Assembly (NCBI RefSeq): GCF_001995255.1
Contig: NZ_MUZR01000007.1
Coordinates: 1-64,000, forward strand
From: Thioalkalivibrio halophilus
GTDB lineage: Bacteria > Pseudomonadota > Gammaproteobacteria > Ectothiorhodospirales > Ectothiorhodospiraceae
Length of the DNA: 64,000 bases
Direction of reading: 5' to 3'
The translations under genes were made by a program, and so were the position numbers. The notes under the pieces were generated by a model. It ran no database searches. It had not been told where the DNA came from and saw only the letters and a list, made by a program, of their open reading frames with translations. Positions 1-8,551 of the stretch are shown here, in pieces (the first letter of the stretch is position 1; each line of letters opens with the position of its first letter).

Positions 1-163
1 ACTCCCAGGCGCGCATCGCCTCCAGGCGCTCGGATTCGCTCATCTGCTCCCAGTGTTCCTCCGGCACGCCGTAGATGCGCGGGGCACAGGCGGCCAGCAT
101 CAGGGCCAGGCCCAGCACGGCGGAAACCAGGGCGAAGCGGGCAACGGATCGGGTCATGGTCAT
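1..163 (-). CDS. Small lipoprotein, N-terminal part only (runs off the window)
   Basis: The minus-strand frame opens with two ATGs two codons apart (163 and 157) and reads a positively charged start, a hydrophobic stretch and a lipobox ending Leu-Ala-Ala-Cys about 26 residues in. The Cys would be lipidated and the protein anchored to the inner or outer membrane. After it the chain is hydrophilic and acidic (Tyr-Gly-Val-Pro-Glu-Glu, then Ser-Glu-Ser-Glu-Arg). The gene is cut by the window edge after about 54 codons, so neither length nor family can be judged. The start lies about 95 bases from the inverted-repeat block, so its promoter should sit in that gap. Confidence 0.7.
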   Translation of the reverse strand, partial: MTMTRSVARFALVSAVLGLALMLAACAPRIYGVPEEHWEQMSESERLEAMRAWE

Positions 164-257
164 GGCGGCAATCCCTGTCGGATGGAACATGATGGCCGCC
201 GGGGCGGCTCGGTCAGTCTATCGTGCCGGGGCTGCCTGAGTGGCGGCTGAACGGCCA

Positions 258-499
258 TGCCCGTGCTTGACCGCTGCCGCGGGGTCTTGAGCTGGCGCTG
301 CGGAGTCCGGGGCTTTCGGCTGCCGCCGGGGGGTGCGCTCTCTCGCGAGCGCGCCGCGAGGTCCTTTCTTGCTTGCCCAAGAAAGGACCCAAAGAAGGGC
401 ACCCGGAGCTCGCCCGGGAACCTTGCTCCGGGCACCTCGCGCCGGCGGCGCCGAACTCGCGAAGCTGCGCTTCGCTCAGACATCCGGCGCCTTGTTTCC
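258..499. repeat. Left arm of a long inverted repeat
   Basis: Bases 258-397 recur in reverse complement at 1121-1262 with only scattered mismatches. A second block, whose exact 30-base core is 453-482, recurs in reverse complement at 1014-1043. Between the two blocks (398-443) the arms have diverged. Inside the arm, 361-370 and 379-388 are perfect inverted repeats of ten bases around an eight-base loop, so this arm alone can fold into a hairpin. No coding signal is seen: short open frames occur on both strands but give Arg/Pro/Gly-rich shadow protein. Similar GTCCTTTCTT...AAGAAAGGAC elements are, from memory, dispersed in several gammaproteobacterial genomes. Confidence 0.85.
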
Positions 500-999
500 G
501 GCGCGAGGCACCCTCCGCAAGGGGCTCGCAACGGGAGGGGGTAAACCGGAGGCGTTCCGGCCATTGGTGCCCGGGTCCCGGCCCGCTTCATCGCGGGGCG
601 CTCGAATCGTGCGTTTCCTGGTTCCTGATGCAAGGGCGGCCCGGTGCACCAACGGGTTCAAGCTTTGGTACGGGCCCTTCGCAGAGCTCATTTCCGTCCA
701 TCCTTGCAAAGGAATCGCGTGCGGGCAGGGGCCGGACCCACCCCCAAGCCCTGATGGAAGAAGGTCATGCGGCTCGGCAGGGCATGCCCATGGCCCTACC
801 CGGGCACCCTCCCGGTGCCGGGTGTGCAAAGGTGGCTGTGGGAGGCGAGCCCTCTCGCCGATCCGGCATGATCGGTCGCCAACGATCCTGTTCTCGGCCG
901 GGCCGTTCACAGCCGCGGCCTGCCCGCCTGGCGGAAAAGGAACGGGCGGTGGGCCGGCGGCCCCGTTTGCCGCACCGAGCGCAGAGGTCGGGTGCGGGA
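500..999. other. Gene-free spacer between the inverted-repeat arms
   Basis: About 500 bases lie between the arms. I see no credible gene here: open frames exist on both strands but have no ribosome-binding site, no recognisable family and the residue bias of GC-rich noncoding DNA. The only structures noted are the short palindrome around 800-822 (CCCGG...CCGGG) and a REP-like stem at 838-863. No transposase, integrase or terminal target-site duplication was recognised. Confidence 0.6.
838..863. repeat. REP-like short stem-loop
   Basis: The sequence GTGGGAGGCGAG-CCCT-CTCGCC has the shape of Pseudomonas-type REP units, which begin GTGGGAGC and carry a short GC stem. Only one copy is seen in the window, so identity as a REP rests on resemblance alone. 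Confidence 0.3.
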
Positions 1000-1262
1000 G
1001 AAAAGGCGCTGCTTGTCTGAGCGAAGCGCAGCTTCGCGAGTTCAGCGCCGCCCGCGCCCGGCCTCGGAGCGAGGGAATCCCGGGCCGCGTCAGCGGACCG
1101 GGATGCGGCAGTCGGGGTGACTTCTTTGGGTCCTTTCTTGGGCAAGCAAGAAAGGACCTCGCGGCGCGCTCGCGAGAGAGCGCAACACCCCCGGCGGCAG
1201 CCGAAAACCGCCGACTCCGCAGCGTCAGCTCAAGGCCTGGCGGCAGCGGTCAAGCACGGGCA
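1000..1262. repeat. Right arm of the long inverted repeat
   Basis: This is the reverse complement of the left arm: 1014-1043 matches 453-482 exactly and 1121-1262 matches 258-397 with few differences. It carries the same internal hairpin (1130-1139 pairing with 1148-1157). It begins 65 bases beyond the proS stop codon, so proS transcripts run into it and the hairpins could end or stabilise that message. That role is inference; no T-run typical of an intrinsic terminator follows the stem. Confidence 0.85.
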
Positions 1263-1327
1263 CCAGCAGCCCGATCGCTTGCTTGCAAGCTCCTGCAGCC
1301 GCATCCGGGCGCCGGTGCGGGTGGCGC

Positions 1328-3046
1328 CTACGCGCCGTGCCCCGTGCGTTCGCGCAGGGCCGCCACCAGCCCGTCCATCGGCAGGTGTTCGGCCTCGCCG
1401 GCGGTGCGGGCCTGGTATTCGAGCTCGCCGGCGTCCAGGCCGCGCTCGCCGATCACGATCCGGTGCGGGATGCCGATCAGCTCCATGTCGGCGAACATTA
1501 CGCCGGGGCGCTGTTCGCGATCGTCCAGCAGGACCTCGAAGCCGGCCGCCTGCAGCTCGTCGTGCAGCTGTTCCGCGGCCTCGCGCACGCGCTGCGACTT
1601 CTTCGCGCCGATCGGGCACAGGGCGATGTCGAACGGGGCGATGGCGGTGGGCCAGCAGATGCCGCGCTCGTCGGAGTTCTGCTCGATGGCGGCGGCGACC
1701 ACGCGCGAGACGCCGATGCCGTAGCAGCCCATGGTGACGATCTGCTCGCGCCCGTCCTCGTCCAGCACCCGGGCGCCCAGGGCCTCGGAGTACTTGTCGC
1801 CGAGCTGGAAGATATGGCCGACCTCGATGCCGCGGCGGATCTCGAGGGGGCCGGAGCCGTCGGGCGCGGGTTCGCCCTCGGTGATGTTGCGCAGGTCGGC
1901 ACTTTCCGGGCGCGGCAGGTCGCGTTCCCAGTTGACGCCGGTCAGGTGGTGGCCGTCCTCGTTGGCGCCGACCACCATGTCGGCCATGGCGAGCACGGCG
2001 TGGTCGGCCAGCACCGGGATCGGGCTGTCCACCGGGCCCAGCGAGCCGGGCTCGGCACCGAACGCGGTACGGATCTCGCCCGCCTCCGCCATGCGCAGGG
2101 GTTCGGCGATCCAGGGGTGCTTCTCGGCCTTGACGTCGTTGAGTTCGTGGTCGCCGCGCAGCACCAGGGCGACCAGATCGGCGTCGACCGCGTCGCTGGC
2201 GGCCACCACCAGGGTCTTGACCGTGCGTTCGGTCGGCACGTCGAGGAAGGCCGCGAGCTCGGCGATGGTGTGCACGTCCGGGGTGGCGATCTTCTGCAGT
2301 TCCTGCGCGGGCGCGGTCGGCGCCGCGGCGGACGGGCAGGGCGCGAGTTCGACGTTGGCGGCGAATCCGCCCGGGGAGAAGGCGATCGCGTCCTCGCCGG
2401 AGGCGGCCAGCACGTGGAATTCGTGCGAGGCGTTGCCCCCGATCGCGCCGGTATCGGCTTCCACCGCACGGAAGTCGAGGCCGCAGCGCTGGAAGATGCG
2501 GCAGTAGGCATCGTGCATCTGCTGGTAGGTCTGCCCCAGCGAGTCGGCATCCAGGTGGAAGGAGTAGGCGTCCTTCATCAGGAATTCGCGGGCGCGCATC
2601 ACGCCGAAGCGCGGGCGGCGCTCGTCGCGGAACTTGGTCTGGATCTGGTAGTAGTTCACCGGCAGCTGGCGGTAGCTGCGGATCTCGCGGCGGACCAGGT
2701 CGGTGATGACCTCTTCGTGGGTCGGGCCATAGCAGAAATCGCGTTCGTGGCGGTCCTTGATGCGCAGCAGCTCGGCCCCGTAGAAGTCCCAGCGTCCGGA
2801 TTCCTGCCACAGCTCGGCCGGCTGGATGGCCGGCATCAGCACCTCCAGGCCCCCGGCGCGGTCCATCTCCTCGCGCACGATGTTCTCCACCCGGCGCAGC
2901 ACGCGCAGGCCCAGCGGCAGCCAGGTGTACAGCCCGGAGGCGAGGCGGCGGATGTAGCCGGCGCGCAGCATCAGCTGGTGGGAGACGATCTCGGCGTCGG
3001 CCGGGGTTTCCTTCAGGGTGTTCAGCGGGAATTGCGAGACGCGCAT
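1328..3046 (-). CDS. proS: Prolyl-tRNA synthetase, bacterial type with editing insertion
   Basis: Charges tRNA-Pro with proline in the cytoplasm. At 572 residues it has the normal length of the bacterial class II ProRS. Seen in order: the N-terminal catalytic half with motif 1 around Ala-Gly-Tyr-Ile-Arg-Arg, motif 2 with Phe-Arg-Asp-Glu near residue 140 followed by the family stretch [10 protein letters not shown], the inserted YbaK-type editing domain (about 225-400) that clears mischarged Ala-tRNA, motif 3 with Gly-Ile-Gly-Val-Ser-Arg near 450, and an anticodon-binding C-terminal domain. The chosen ATG matches the conserved start. It lies 49 bases downstream of the tautomerase gene and is probably co-transcribed with it. 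Confidence 0.97.
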   Translation of the reverse strand: MRVSQFPLNTLKETPADAEIVSHQLMLRAGYIRRLASGLYTWLPLGLRVLRRVENIVREEMDRAGGLEVLMPAIQPAELWQESGRWDFYGAELLRIKDRHERDFCYGPTHEEVITDLVRREIRSYRQLPVNYYQIQTKFRDERRPRFGVMRAREFLMKDAYSFHLDADSLGQTYQQMHDAYCRIFQRCGLDFRAVEADTGAIGGNASHEFHVLAASGEDAIAFSPGGFAANVELAPCPSAAAPTAPAQELQKIATPDVHTIAELAAFLDVPTERTVKTLVVAASDAVDADLVALVLRGDHELNDVKAEKHPWIAEPLRMAEAGEIRTAFGAEPGSLGPVDSPIPVLADHAVLAMADMVVGANEDGHHLTGVNWERDLPRPESADLRNITEGEPAPDGSGPLEIRRGIEVGHIFQLGDKYSEALGARVLDEDGREQIVTMGCYGIGVSRVVAAAIEQNSDERGICWPTAIAPFDIALCPIGAKKSQRVREAAEQLHDELQAAGFEVLLDDREQRPGVMFADMELIGIPHRIVIGERGLDAGELEYQARTAGEAEHLPMDGLVAALRERTGHGA

Positions 3047-3095
3047 GGGGCTCGGGCCTTGTGGTCGGTGGTCGTTGAGCGGACGGGGTTCGGGA

Positions 3096-3437
3096 TCAGA
3101 ACGTGGTGCCGTTGGTGCCCCAGAAATGCCGCGGGGCGTCGGCGAACTCGATGTAGACGCGCGCCGGCTCCACGCCCAGTTCGGCCTGCAGGGCGTCGCA
3201 CAGCTTGCGTGACAGCTCGCGGGTCAGGCCCTCGGGCAGGCCGATGCTCTTGAGTTCGCAGTAGGCGAGTGCCTCGGTGCTGCCGCCGAAACGCATGTGG
3301 GCGTTGTGGCCGAGGGCGACCATCACGTAGCCCTCGGGCTTGTTCAGCCATTCGGCGACCGCGGTCGACAGGCGGGCGGTGACGGCATCCGGATCGGCGG
3401 GCAGGGCAACGTTGGTCTCGATACGCAGCAGTGGCAT
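3096..3437 (-). CDS. MIF-family (macrophage migration inhibitory factor) tautomerase homologue
   Basis: A 113-residue protein of the tautomerase/MIF superfamily, which act as trimers. After Met removal it starts with Pro, the catalytic base of the superfamily, and Lys33 sits in Asn-Lys-Pro-Glu-Gly-Tyr, matching the MIF active-site Lys32 and its Pro-x-x-Tyr context. Further MIF signatures are Gly-Ser-Thr-Glu-Ala-Leu-Ala near 53 and the C-terminal Trp-Gly-Thr-Asn-Gly-Thr-Thr-Phe. I start at 3437 rather than at an upstream in-frame codon because only this ATG puts Pro at position 2 and it has a GGGAGA ribosome-binding site. The family enolises phenylpyruvate or dopachrome in vitro; the bacterial substrate is unknown. 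Confidence 0.85.
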   Translation of the reverse strand: MPLLRIETNVALPADPDAVTARLSTAVAEWLNKPEGYVMVALGHNAHMRFGGSTEALAYCELKSIGLPEGLTRELSRKLCDALQAELGVEPARVYIEFADAPRHFWGTNGTTF

Positions 3438-3598
3438 GGCGGTCTCCCGGGAATGAAACGGCGGTCGGGGAACGTCCCCGTGCGGGTGCCGACATGATAC
3501 GGACAGACGCGGCGCGGTGCAGGGGGTTGCAGGGCTTTGCTGCAAAACCGACGGGGAAAGCTATACTCCGGGCAGTTACCGGGGTTGCGGTCGGGGAT

Positions 3599-3647
3599 TT
3601 GCCTGCCCGTGGCCGGCTCCGTTACATTAGGGAAAACTAATATATTA
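3599..3647 (+). promoter_or_regulatory. Probable promoter and operator of the RND efflux operon
   Basis: An AT-rich island in otherwise GC-rich DNA, 78-125 bases before the adaptor gene. It holds a candidate -35 TTGCCT (3599-3604), an 18-base gap and a candidate -10 TACATT (3623-3628). Over the start region lie the inverted repeat ATTAG-N6-CTAAT (3626-3641) and the perfect palindrome TAATATATTA (3638-3647). Such a placement suits a repressor of the ArsR or TetR type, but no regulator gene is adjacent. A second possible -10 (TATACT, 3562-3567) lies further upstream. Confidence 0.45.
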
Positions 3648-3724
3648 AAGAACGGCCCCGTGACGGCTGACCGCCCCGCAAGAAGGGTGGCAGGAGAGGG
3701 CCGAATATCCGGAAGGACCACACC

Positions 3725-4774
3725 ATGACACGACTCCCGATCCTCGGGGCCGCGCTGCTTGCGCTGGCTCTGCCGCTGACGGCCCAGGCCGATGATCTGC
3801 CCTTTGAAACCGCCGAAGCCGAGCGTCTGACCCTGCCGCAGGAGCGTGTGCTGGATGGCCGTGTCGAGGCGGTCCAGCGCTCCACCATCTCGGCCCAGAC
3901 CTCCGGGCGGGTCCGCGAGATCTACGTGGACGTGGATGACTTTGTCGAGGAAGACGAGCTCCTGCTGCGCATCAGCGATGTCCAGCAGCAGGCGCGTCTG
4001 AGTCAGGCCGAGGGTGACCTGGCCGATGCGCGGGCACGTTTCCGCGAGGCGCGTTCGGAGTTCGAACGCATTCGCGAGGTGTTCGAGCAGAACGTGGTGT
4101 CGCGCTCGGAGTTCGAGCGGGCCGAGGCCCAGCTGGAATCGGCCCGTGCGCGCCTGCGCTCGGCCGAGGGGCGGGTGGACGAAGCCCGCGAACAGCTGGG
4201 TTACACCGAGGTGTATGCGCCGTACTCCGGGATCGTGACCGAGCGCATGGTCGAGGTCGGGGAATCGGTGTCGCCGGGATCGCCACTTCTGGCGGGACTG
4301 AGCCTGGATCGCCTGCGGGTCGAGGTGGACGTCCCGCAGCGCCTGATGCCCGGGTTGCGGGATCGCCGCGAAGCCGAGGTCATCCTGGATTCCGGTGAGC
4401 GGATCGCCGCCGAGAATCTGACCCTCTTCCCCTACGCGGATCCGCGGAGCGGCACCTTCCGGGTGCGCGTGAACCTGCCCGAGGACGAGAACAATCGTGG
4501 TCTGTTTCCCGGCATGTTCGTGAAATCGGCTTTCGTGCTGGACGAGGTCGAGCGGCTGATGGTGCCGCAGGAGGCCGTGGCCTATCGCTCCGAGGTGATC
4601 GCGGTGTACGTGATCGACGAACAGGGCCGGGTGCGCTTTCGTCAGGTCCGGACCGGGCGCGAGCATGACGGCATGATCGAGATCCTCGGTGGTCTGCGCG
4701 AGGGTGAACGCGTCGCCCTGGATCCGGTGCATGCCGCGATCTTCATGAAGGAACACCAGCAGGTGACGCGATGA
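3725..4774 (+). CDS. RND efflux periplasmic adaptor (membrane fusion protein)
   Basis: 349 residues. A signal peptide is evident (Thr-Arg-Leu-Pro, hydrophobic core, Ala-Gln-Ala at about 22). The mature protein has the adaptor plan: a lipoyl-like half around 45-75 with Ser-Gly-Arg-Val, a long charged alpha-helical hairpin of about 90 residues rich in Glu, Arg and Ala, the second lipoyl half with Tyr-Ser-Gly-Ile-Val-Thr-Glu-Arg, then beta-barrel and membrane-proximal domains. It bridges the inner-membrane pump encoded next, with which its stop overlaps (ATGA), and an outer-membrane TolC-like channel not present here. There is no lipobox, so it is soluble or held by the complex. Substrate cannot be told. 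Confidence 0.9.
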   Translation: MTRLPILGAALLALALPLTAQADDLPFETAEAERLTLPQERVLDGRVEAVQRSTISAQTSGRVREIYVDVDDFVEEDELLLRISDVQQQARLSQAEGDLADARARFREARSEFERIREVFEQNVVSRSEFERAEAQLESARARLRSAEGRVDEAREQLGYTEVYAPYSGIVTERMVEVGESVSPGSPLLAGLSLDRLRVEVDVPQRLMPGLRDRREAEVILDSGERIAAENLTLFPYADPRSGTFRVRVNLPEDENNRGLFPGMFVKSAFVLDEVERLMVPQEAVAYRSEVIAVYVIDEQGRVRFRQVRTGREHDGMIEILGGLREGERVALDPVHAAIFMKEHQQVTR

Positions 4775-7700
4775 GCGGCGGCAGCGCGGAAGCGGCCCCG
4801 GAGCGCATGGGGATCTCCGGGCGCATCGCGAAGGCGTTTCTGACGACCCAGATCACGCCCCTGCTGGCGCTGGTGGGTCTTTTGCTGGGGTTGTTCGCCA
4901 TCCTGGTGACCCCGCGCGAGGAAGAGCCGCAGATCAACGTCACCATGGCGGACGTGTTCATCCCGTTCCCCGGAGCCAGCGCCGAGGAGGTGGCCCACCT
5001 GGTTTCCACGCCGGCGGAGCAGGTGCTGTCCGAGATCGAGGGGATGGATGACATCTACTCCACCTCGCGTCCGGACATGGCGCACATCACCGTGCAGTTC
5101 GAGGTCGGCGAGGACCGCACCGCGGCGCTGGTACGGCTGTACAACCAGATCTTCTCCAACGATGACTGGATACCGCAGAACCTCGGGGTCGGCGAGCCGA
5201 TGGTGCGGCCGATGGGCATCGACGACGTGCCCATCGTCAACGTGACCCTGTGGACCGAGGACGAGGAGCGCGGCGGACACGACCTGCTGCGGGTGGCCCA
5301 CGGGCTGGAAACGCAGCTCAAGCGCGTCTCCGGCACGCGCGACATCTACACCGTGGGCGGGCCCGATCACGTGGTTCACGTGCGCTTCAAGCCGGAGATG
5401 CTGGCGGCGCACAACCTCGCGGTGGACGACCTGCGCGAGGCCCTGGCGGTGTCGAACTTCTCGCGCGATGCCGGGCATCTGTATCAGGACGACGAGGAGA
5501 TCCTGATCCAGGCCGGCGATTTCATCACCGAGCCCGAGGCGTTCGCGCGGCTGGTGGTGGGGATGCATGACGGACGTCCGGTGCATCTGGAAGACGTGGC
5601 CGAGGTCGAGCAGGGCCCCGGCTATCCGAGCGAGCACGTACGCTTCGCCCATGGTGCCGCGGCCGAGGGCGGCGGGCACATCGGCCAGAGTCACCCGGCG
5701 GTGACCGTGGCGGTGGCCAAGCAGCCCGGCACCAACGCCCCTGACATCGCCGACCAGGTCATCGAGCGTCTGGATCAGCTGAAGGGGAGTTACATTCCCG
5801 AGGGCGTGGAGGTCTCGATTACCCGCAATTACGGGCAGACGGCCGAGGACAAGGCGTCCACGCTGATCCAGAAGCTGATGCTGGCGACCGCATCGGTGAT
5901 CATTCTGGTATGGATCGCCCTGGGCTGGCGTGAAGCCTTCATCGTCGGCGTGGCGGTGATCATTACCCTGGCGCTCACGCTGTTCGCGTCCTGGGCCTGG
6001 GGCTTTACCCTCAACCGGGTGTCGCTGTTCGCGCTGATCTTCGCCATCGGCATCCTGGTGGACGACGCGATCGTGGTGGTGGAGAACATCCACCGGCACA
6101 TGGTCCAGGGCGGGCGCAAGTTCCTCGAATCCATCCCGCTGGCGGTGGACGAGGTGGGCGGCCCGACCATCCTCGCGACCTTTACCGTGATCGCGGCGCT
6201 GCTGCCCATGGCCTTCGTTACCGGGCTGATGGGGCCGTACATGAGCCCCATCCCGATCAACGCCTCCATGGGGATGGTCCTGTCGCTGGCGGTGGCCTAC
6301 GTGGTGACTCCGTGGCTGACCTACAAGGTGCTGCGGCGTCAGGGCGAGCAGCTGGAGGCCGGCGGCGGCCATGGTGCGCACGAGGGCGAAGCTGCTTCTG
6401 CCGGCCTGATGCGCCTGTTCAATTTCGTCCTGCTTCCGTTCCTGGGAACCGGCGGGCGGAAGAAGGTGAATCGCATGGTGCTTTGGGGCGGCACGCTCGT
6501 GCTGATCCTGGGCTCGGTGTCGCTGGCCTATTACCAGCTGGTGGTGCTGAAAATGCTGCCATTCGACGACAAGTCGGAGTTCCAGGTCGTGCTGGACATG
6601 CCCGAGGGCACCAGTCTGGAACGCACCGGCCAGGTGCTGGGCGAGATGGCCGACTACCTCAAGACGGTGCCCGAGGTGCACGACGTGCAGACCTACGCGG
6701 GCACGGCCACGCCCATCAACTTCAATGGCCTGGTGCGGCAGTACTACCTGCGCGAGGGCAGCCATGTCGGCGACATCCAGGTGAACCTGGTGCACGACTC
6801 CGAGCGTGACCGCCGCAGCCACGACATCGCGCTGTCGGTGCGCGACGAGATCAATGCCATCGCCGGGCGCTATGACGGCGCGGCGGTCAAGGTGGTCGAG
6901 GTGCCGCCGGGACCGCCGGTGATGTCGCCGATCGTCGCGGAGATCTACGGTCCGGACTACGACGGTCAGATCGAGGTGGCGAAGCAGGTGCGCGAGGTGT
7001 TCGAGGACACCGAGGGTCTCACCGACATCGATGACTCGGTGGAACACCCGGGGCCGAAGAAGATCCTGCAGGTGGACCGCGAGCGCGCCGCGCACCTGGG
7101 TGTGCCGCAGATGGCCGTGGTCGAGGCCATCGATACCGCGCTGTCGGGCGAGGATGTCACCTACCTCTACGGCTCGAACATCAAGTACGCGGTACCGGTC
7201 CGTCTGGAGTTCGATCGCGCGGAGAAGGGCAGCCTGGAGCCGGTTCTGGGACTCAAGGTCCGCTCGCAGAGCGGGGAGCTGGTGCCGCTGTCCGAGGTAG
7301 TGACCGTGGTGGATTCGAGTCGCGAGCACTCCATCCATCACAAGAACCTGCTGCCGGTGGTCTATGTCCAGGGTGACCTGGCGGGGGGTCTGGACAGTCC
7401 GCTGTACGGCATGTTCGACATGTTCTTCGGGCTGCGCGACACGCCGATGGTCCATGGCGAGCCGCTGGAACAGCGGTTCATCAGCCAGCCGGGCGATCCG
7501 TATAACTACAGCCTGAAATGGGACGGCGAGTGGCAGGTGACCTACGAGACCTTCCGCGACATGGGCATCGCCTATGGCGTGGGGCTGATCCTGATCTATC
7601 TGCTGATCGTCGCGCAGTTCCGCTCGTACATGGTGCCACTGGTCATCATGGCACCGATCCCGCTCACGGTGATCGGGGTGATGCCGGGACACGCCCTGGT

Positions 7701-8070
7701 GGACGCGTTCTTCATGGACGCCAAGTTCACGGCGACCTCCATGATCGGGATGATCGCGCTGGCCGGGATCATCGTGCGCAACTCGATCCTGCTGGTGGAC
7801 TTCATCAACGAGGAGCTGCGCCGCGGGGTGGATACCATCGAGGCGGTGGTGCATGCCGGTGCGGTACGGGCCAAGCCGATCGTGCTGACGGGGCTGGCGG
7901 CGATGGTCGGCGCCGGGTTCATCCTCGATGACCCGATATTCTCCGGGCTGGCGATCTCGCTGATCTTCGGGGTGTTCGTCTCCACGGTGCTGACCCTGGT
8001 CATCATCCCGGTGCTGTACTACCTCTACGTGCGCAACCGGGTGGACCAGATCCGCGAACAGGAGGCGTAA
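4771..8070 (+). CDS. RND-family efflux transporter, inner-membrane permease
   Basis: 1099 residues, the usual size of the proton-driven AcrB-like superfamily. A first membrane helix at about 25-45 precedes a large periplasmic loop. The TM4 segment carries Val-Asp-Asp-Ala-Ile-Val-Val-Val-Glu-Asn, the paired proton-relay aspartates of the family. In TM10 the relay Lys of AcrB is replaced by Arg (Ile-Val-Arg-Asn-Ser-Ile-Leu). TM11-12 near the end carry the Gly-rich family pattern. The start overlaps the adaptor stop by four bases, so the two are translated together. No metal-site signature or substrate clue is obvious. An outer-membrane partner must come from elsewhere. Confidence 0.93.
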   Translation: MSGGSAEAAPERMGISGRIAKAFLTTQITPLLALVGLLLGLFAILVTPREEEPQINVTMADVFIPFPGASAEEVAHLVSTPAEQVLSEIEGMDDIYSTSRPDMAHITVQFEVGEDRTAALVRLYNQIFSNDDWIPQNLGVGEPMVRPMGIDDVPIVNVTLWTEDEERGGHDLLRVAHGLETQLKRVSGTRDIYTVGGPDHVVHVRFKPEMLAAHNLAVDDLREALAVSNFSRDAGHLYQDDEEILIQAGDFITEPEAFARLVVGMHDGRPVHLEDVAEVEQGPGYPSEHVRFAHGAAAEGGGHIGQSHPAVTVAVAKQPGTNAPDIADQVIERLDQLKGSYIPEGVEVSITRNYGQTAEDKASTLIQKLMLATASVIILVWIALGWREAFIVGVAVIITLALTLFASWAWGFTLNRVSLFALIFAIGILVDDAIVVVENIHRHMVQGGRKFLESIPLAVDEVGGPTILATFTVIAALLPMAFVTGLMGPYMSPIPINASMGMVLSLAVAYVVTPWLTYKVLRRQGEQLEAGGGHGAHEGEAASAGLMRLFNFVLLPFLGTGGRKKVNRMVLWGGTLVLILGSVSLAYYQLVVLKMLPFDDKSEFQVVLDMPEGTSLERTGQVLGEMADYLKTVPEVHDVQTYAGTATPINFNGLVRQYYLREGSHVGDIQVNLVHDSERDRRSHDIALSVRDEINAIAGRYDGAAVKVVEVPPGPPVMSPIVAEIYGPDYDGQIEVAKQVREVFEDTEGLTDIDDSVEHPGPKKILQVDRERAAHLGVPQMAVVEAIDTALSGEDVTYLYGSNIKYAVPVRLEFDRAEKGSLEPVLGLKVRSQSGELVPLSEVVTVVDSSREHSIHHKNLLPVVYVQGDLAGGLDSPLYGMFDMFFGLRDTPMVHGEPLEQRFISQPGDPYNYSLKWDGEWQVTYETFRDMGIAYGVGLILIYLLIVAQFRSYMVPLVIMAPIPLTVIGVMPGHALVDAFFMDAKFTATSMIGMIALAGIIVRNSILLVDFINEELRRGVDTIEAVVHAGAVRAKPIVLTGLAAMVGAGFILDDPIFSGLAISLIFGVFVSTVLTLVIIPVLYYLYVRNRVDQIREQEA

Positions 8071-8079
8071 GCCGGCCCC

Positions 8080-8187
8080 GTCATTGCGAGGAGCGTAGCG
8101 ACGAAGCAATCGCCATGGCGACCCCCGGCCCCGGTGCACTGCGGGCAGCAACCGATTGCCACGTCGCCTTCGGCTCCTCGCAATGAC
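8080..8187. repeat. Palindromic dispersed repeat (MITE- or REP-like)
   Basis: Left arm 8080-8111 (GTCATTGCGAGGAGCG...) and right arm 8154-8187 are imperfect inverted repeats of 32-34 bases around a 42-base loop. The first 14 bases pair perfectly with the last 14. It begins ten bases after the pump stop codon and, in RNA, would fold into a large hairpin. The GTCATTGCGAGGAGC end is, from memory, a repeat found in many unrelated bacteria. Seventeen bases of it (8102-8118) recur exactly at 15290-15306. Confidence 0.85.
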
Positions 8188-8313
8188 GCAGGCGGGGGCG
8201 AGTAGCGGCCCCGGCACGTTGTTGCATGGCAATGGCACGACCGGAGTCCGGCGTTTTCGCCGGGCGACGGTACCGGCATACAATTGGGGGCCCGAACGAA
8301 CCGGAGTGGCTCG

Positions 8314-8532
8314 ATGAATGTGGACATGGGAGACGAGGGCCTGGATGTCACCGGGATCAGCCGCGAACAGTGCGCGACCCTGGTGGAGGCCCTGAAGGCC
8401 AGCAGTGATCAGAGTTTCATGGAGGATCCGGAGCTGCGCAAGCTGTTCAAGCTGCTCGCCGTGCTGCAAAGCGATCTGTGGGACGAGATGACCGCGGGTC
8501 AATTCGATTTCAGTCAGTACAAGAAGCAGTAA
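8314..8532 (+). CDS. Small conserved-looking protein of unknown function (72 aa)
   Basis: I do not recognise the family. The protein is acidic and soluble, with no membrane segment or Cys cluster. It reads as mostly helical: a Val-Thr-Gly-Ile-Ser motif, then Cys-Ala-Thr-Leu-Val-Glu-Ala-Leu-Lys and a second amphipathic helix with Leu-Arg-Lys-Leu-Phe-Lys-Leu-Leu, ending in aromatic and Lys residues. ATG at 8314 is chosen because GGAG stands about eight bases before it; an in-frame upstream codon has none. It is followed 19 bases later by a small membrane protein and then the hybrid kinase, so the three are likely one unit. Confidence 0.7.
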   Translation: MNVDMGDEGLDVTGISREQCATLVEALKASSDQSFMEDPELRKLFKLLAVLQSDLWDEMTAGQFDFSQYKKQ

Positions 8533-8551
8533 GCCACTGCAGGAGACTGTC

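Noticed and set aside
333-1724. Plus-strand open frame across the inverted repeat and the end of proS
   Set aside because: Arg/Pro/Ser-rich product without family; overlaps proS antisense. Frames of this kind arise from the repeat itself.
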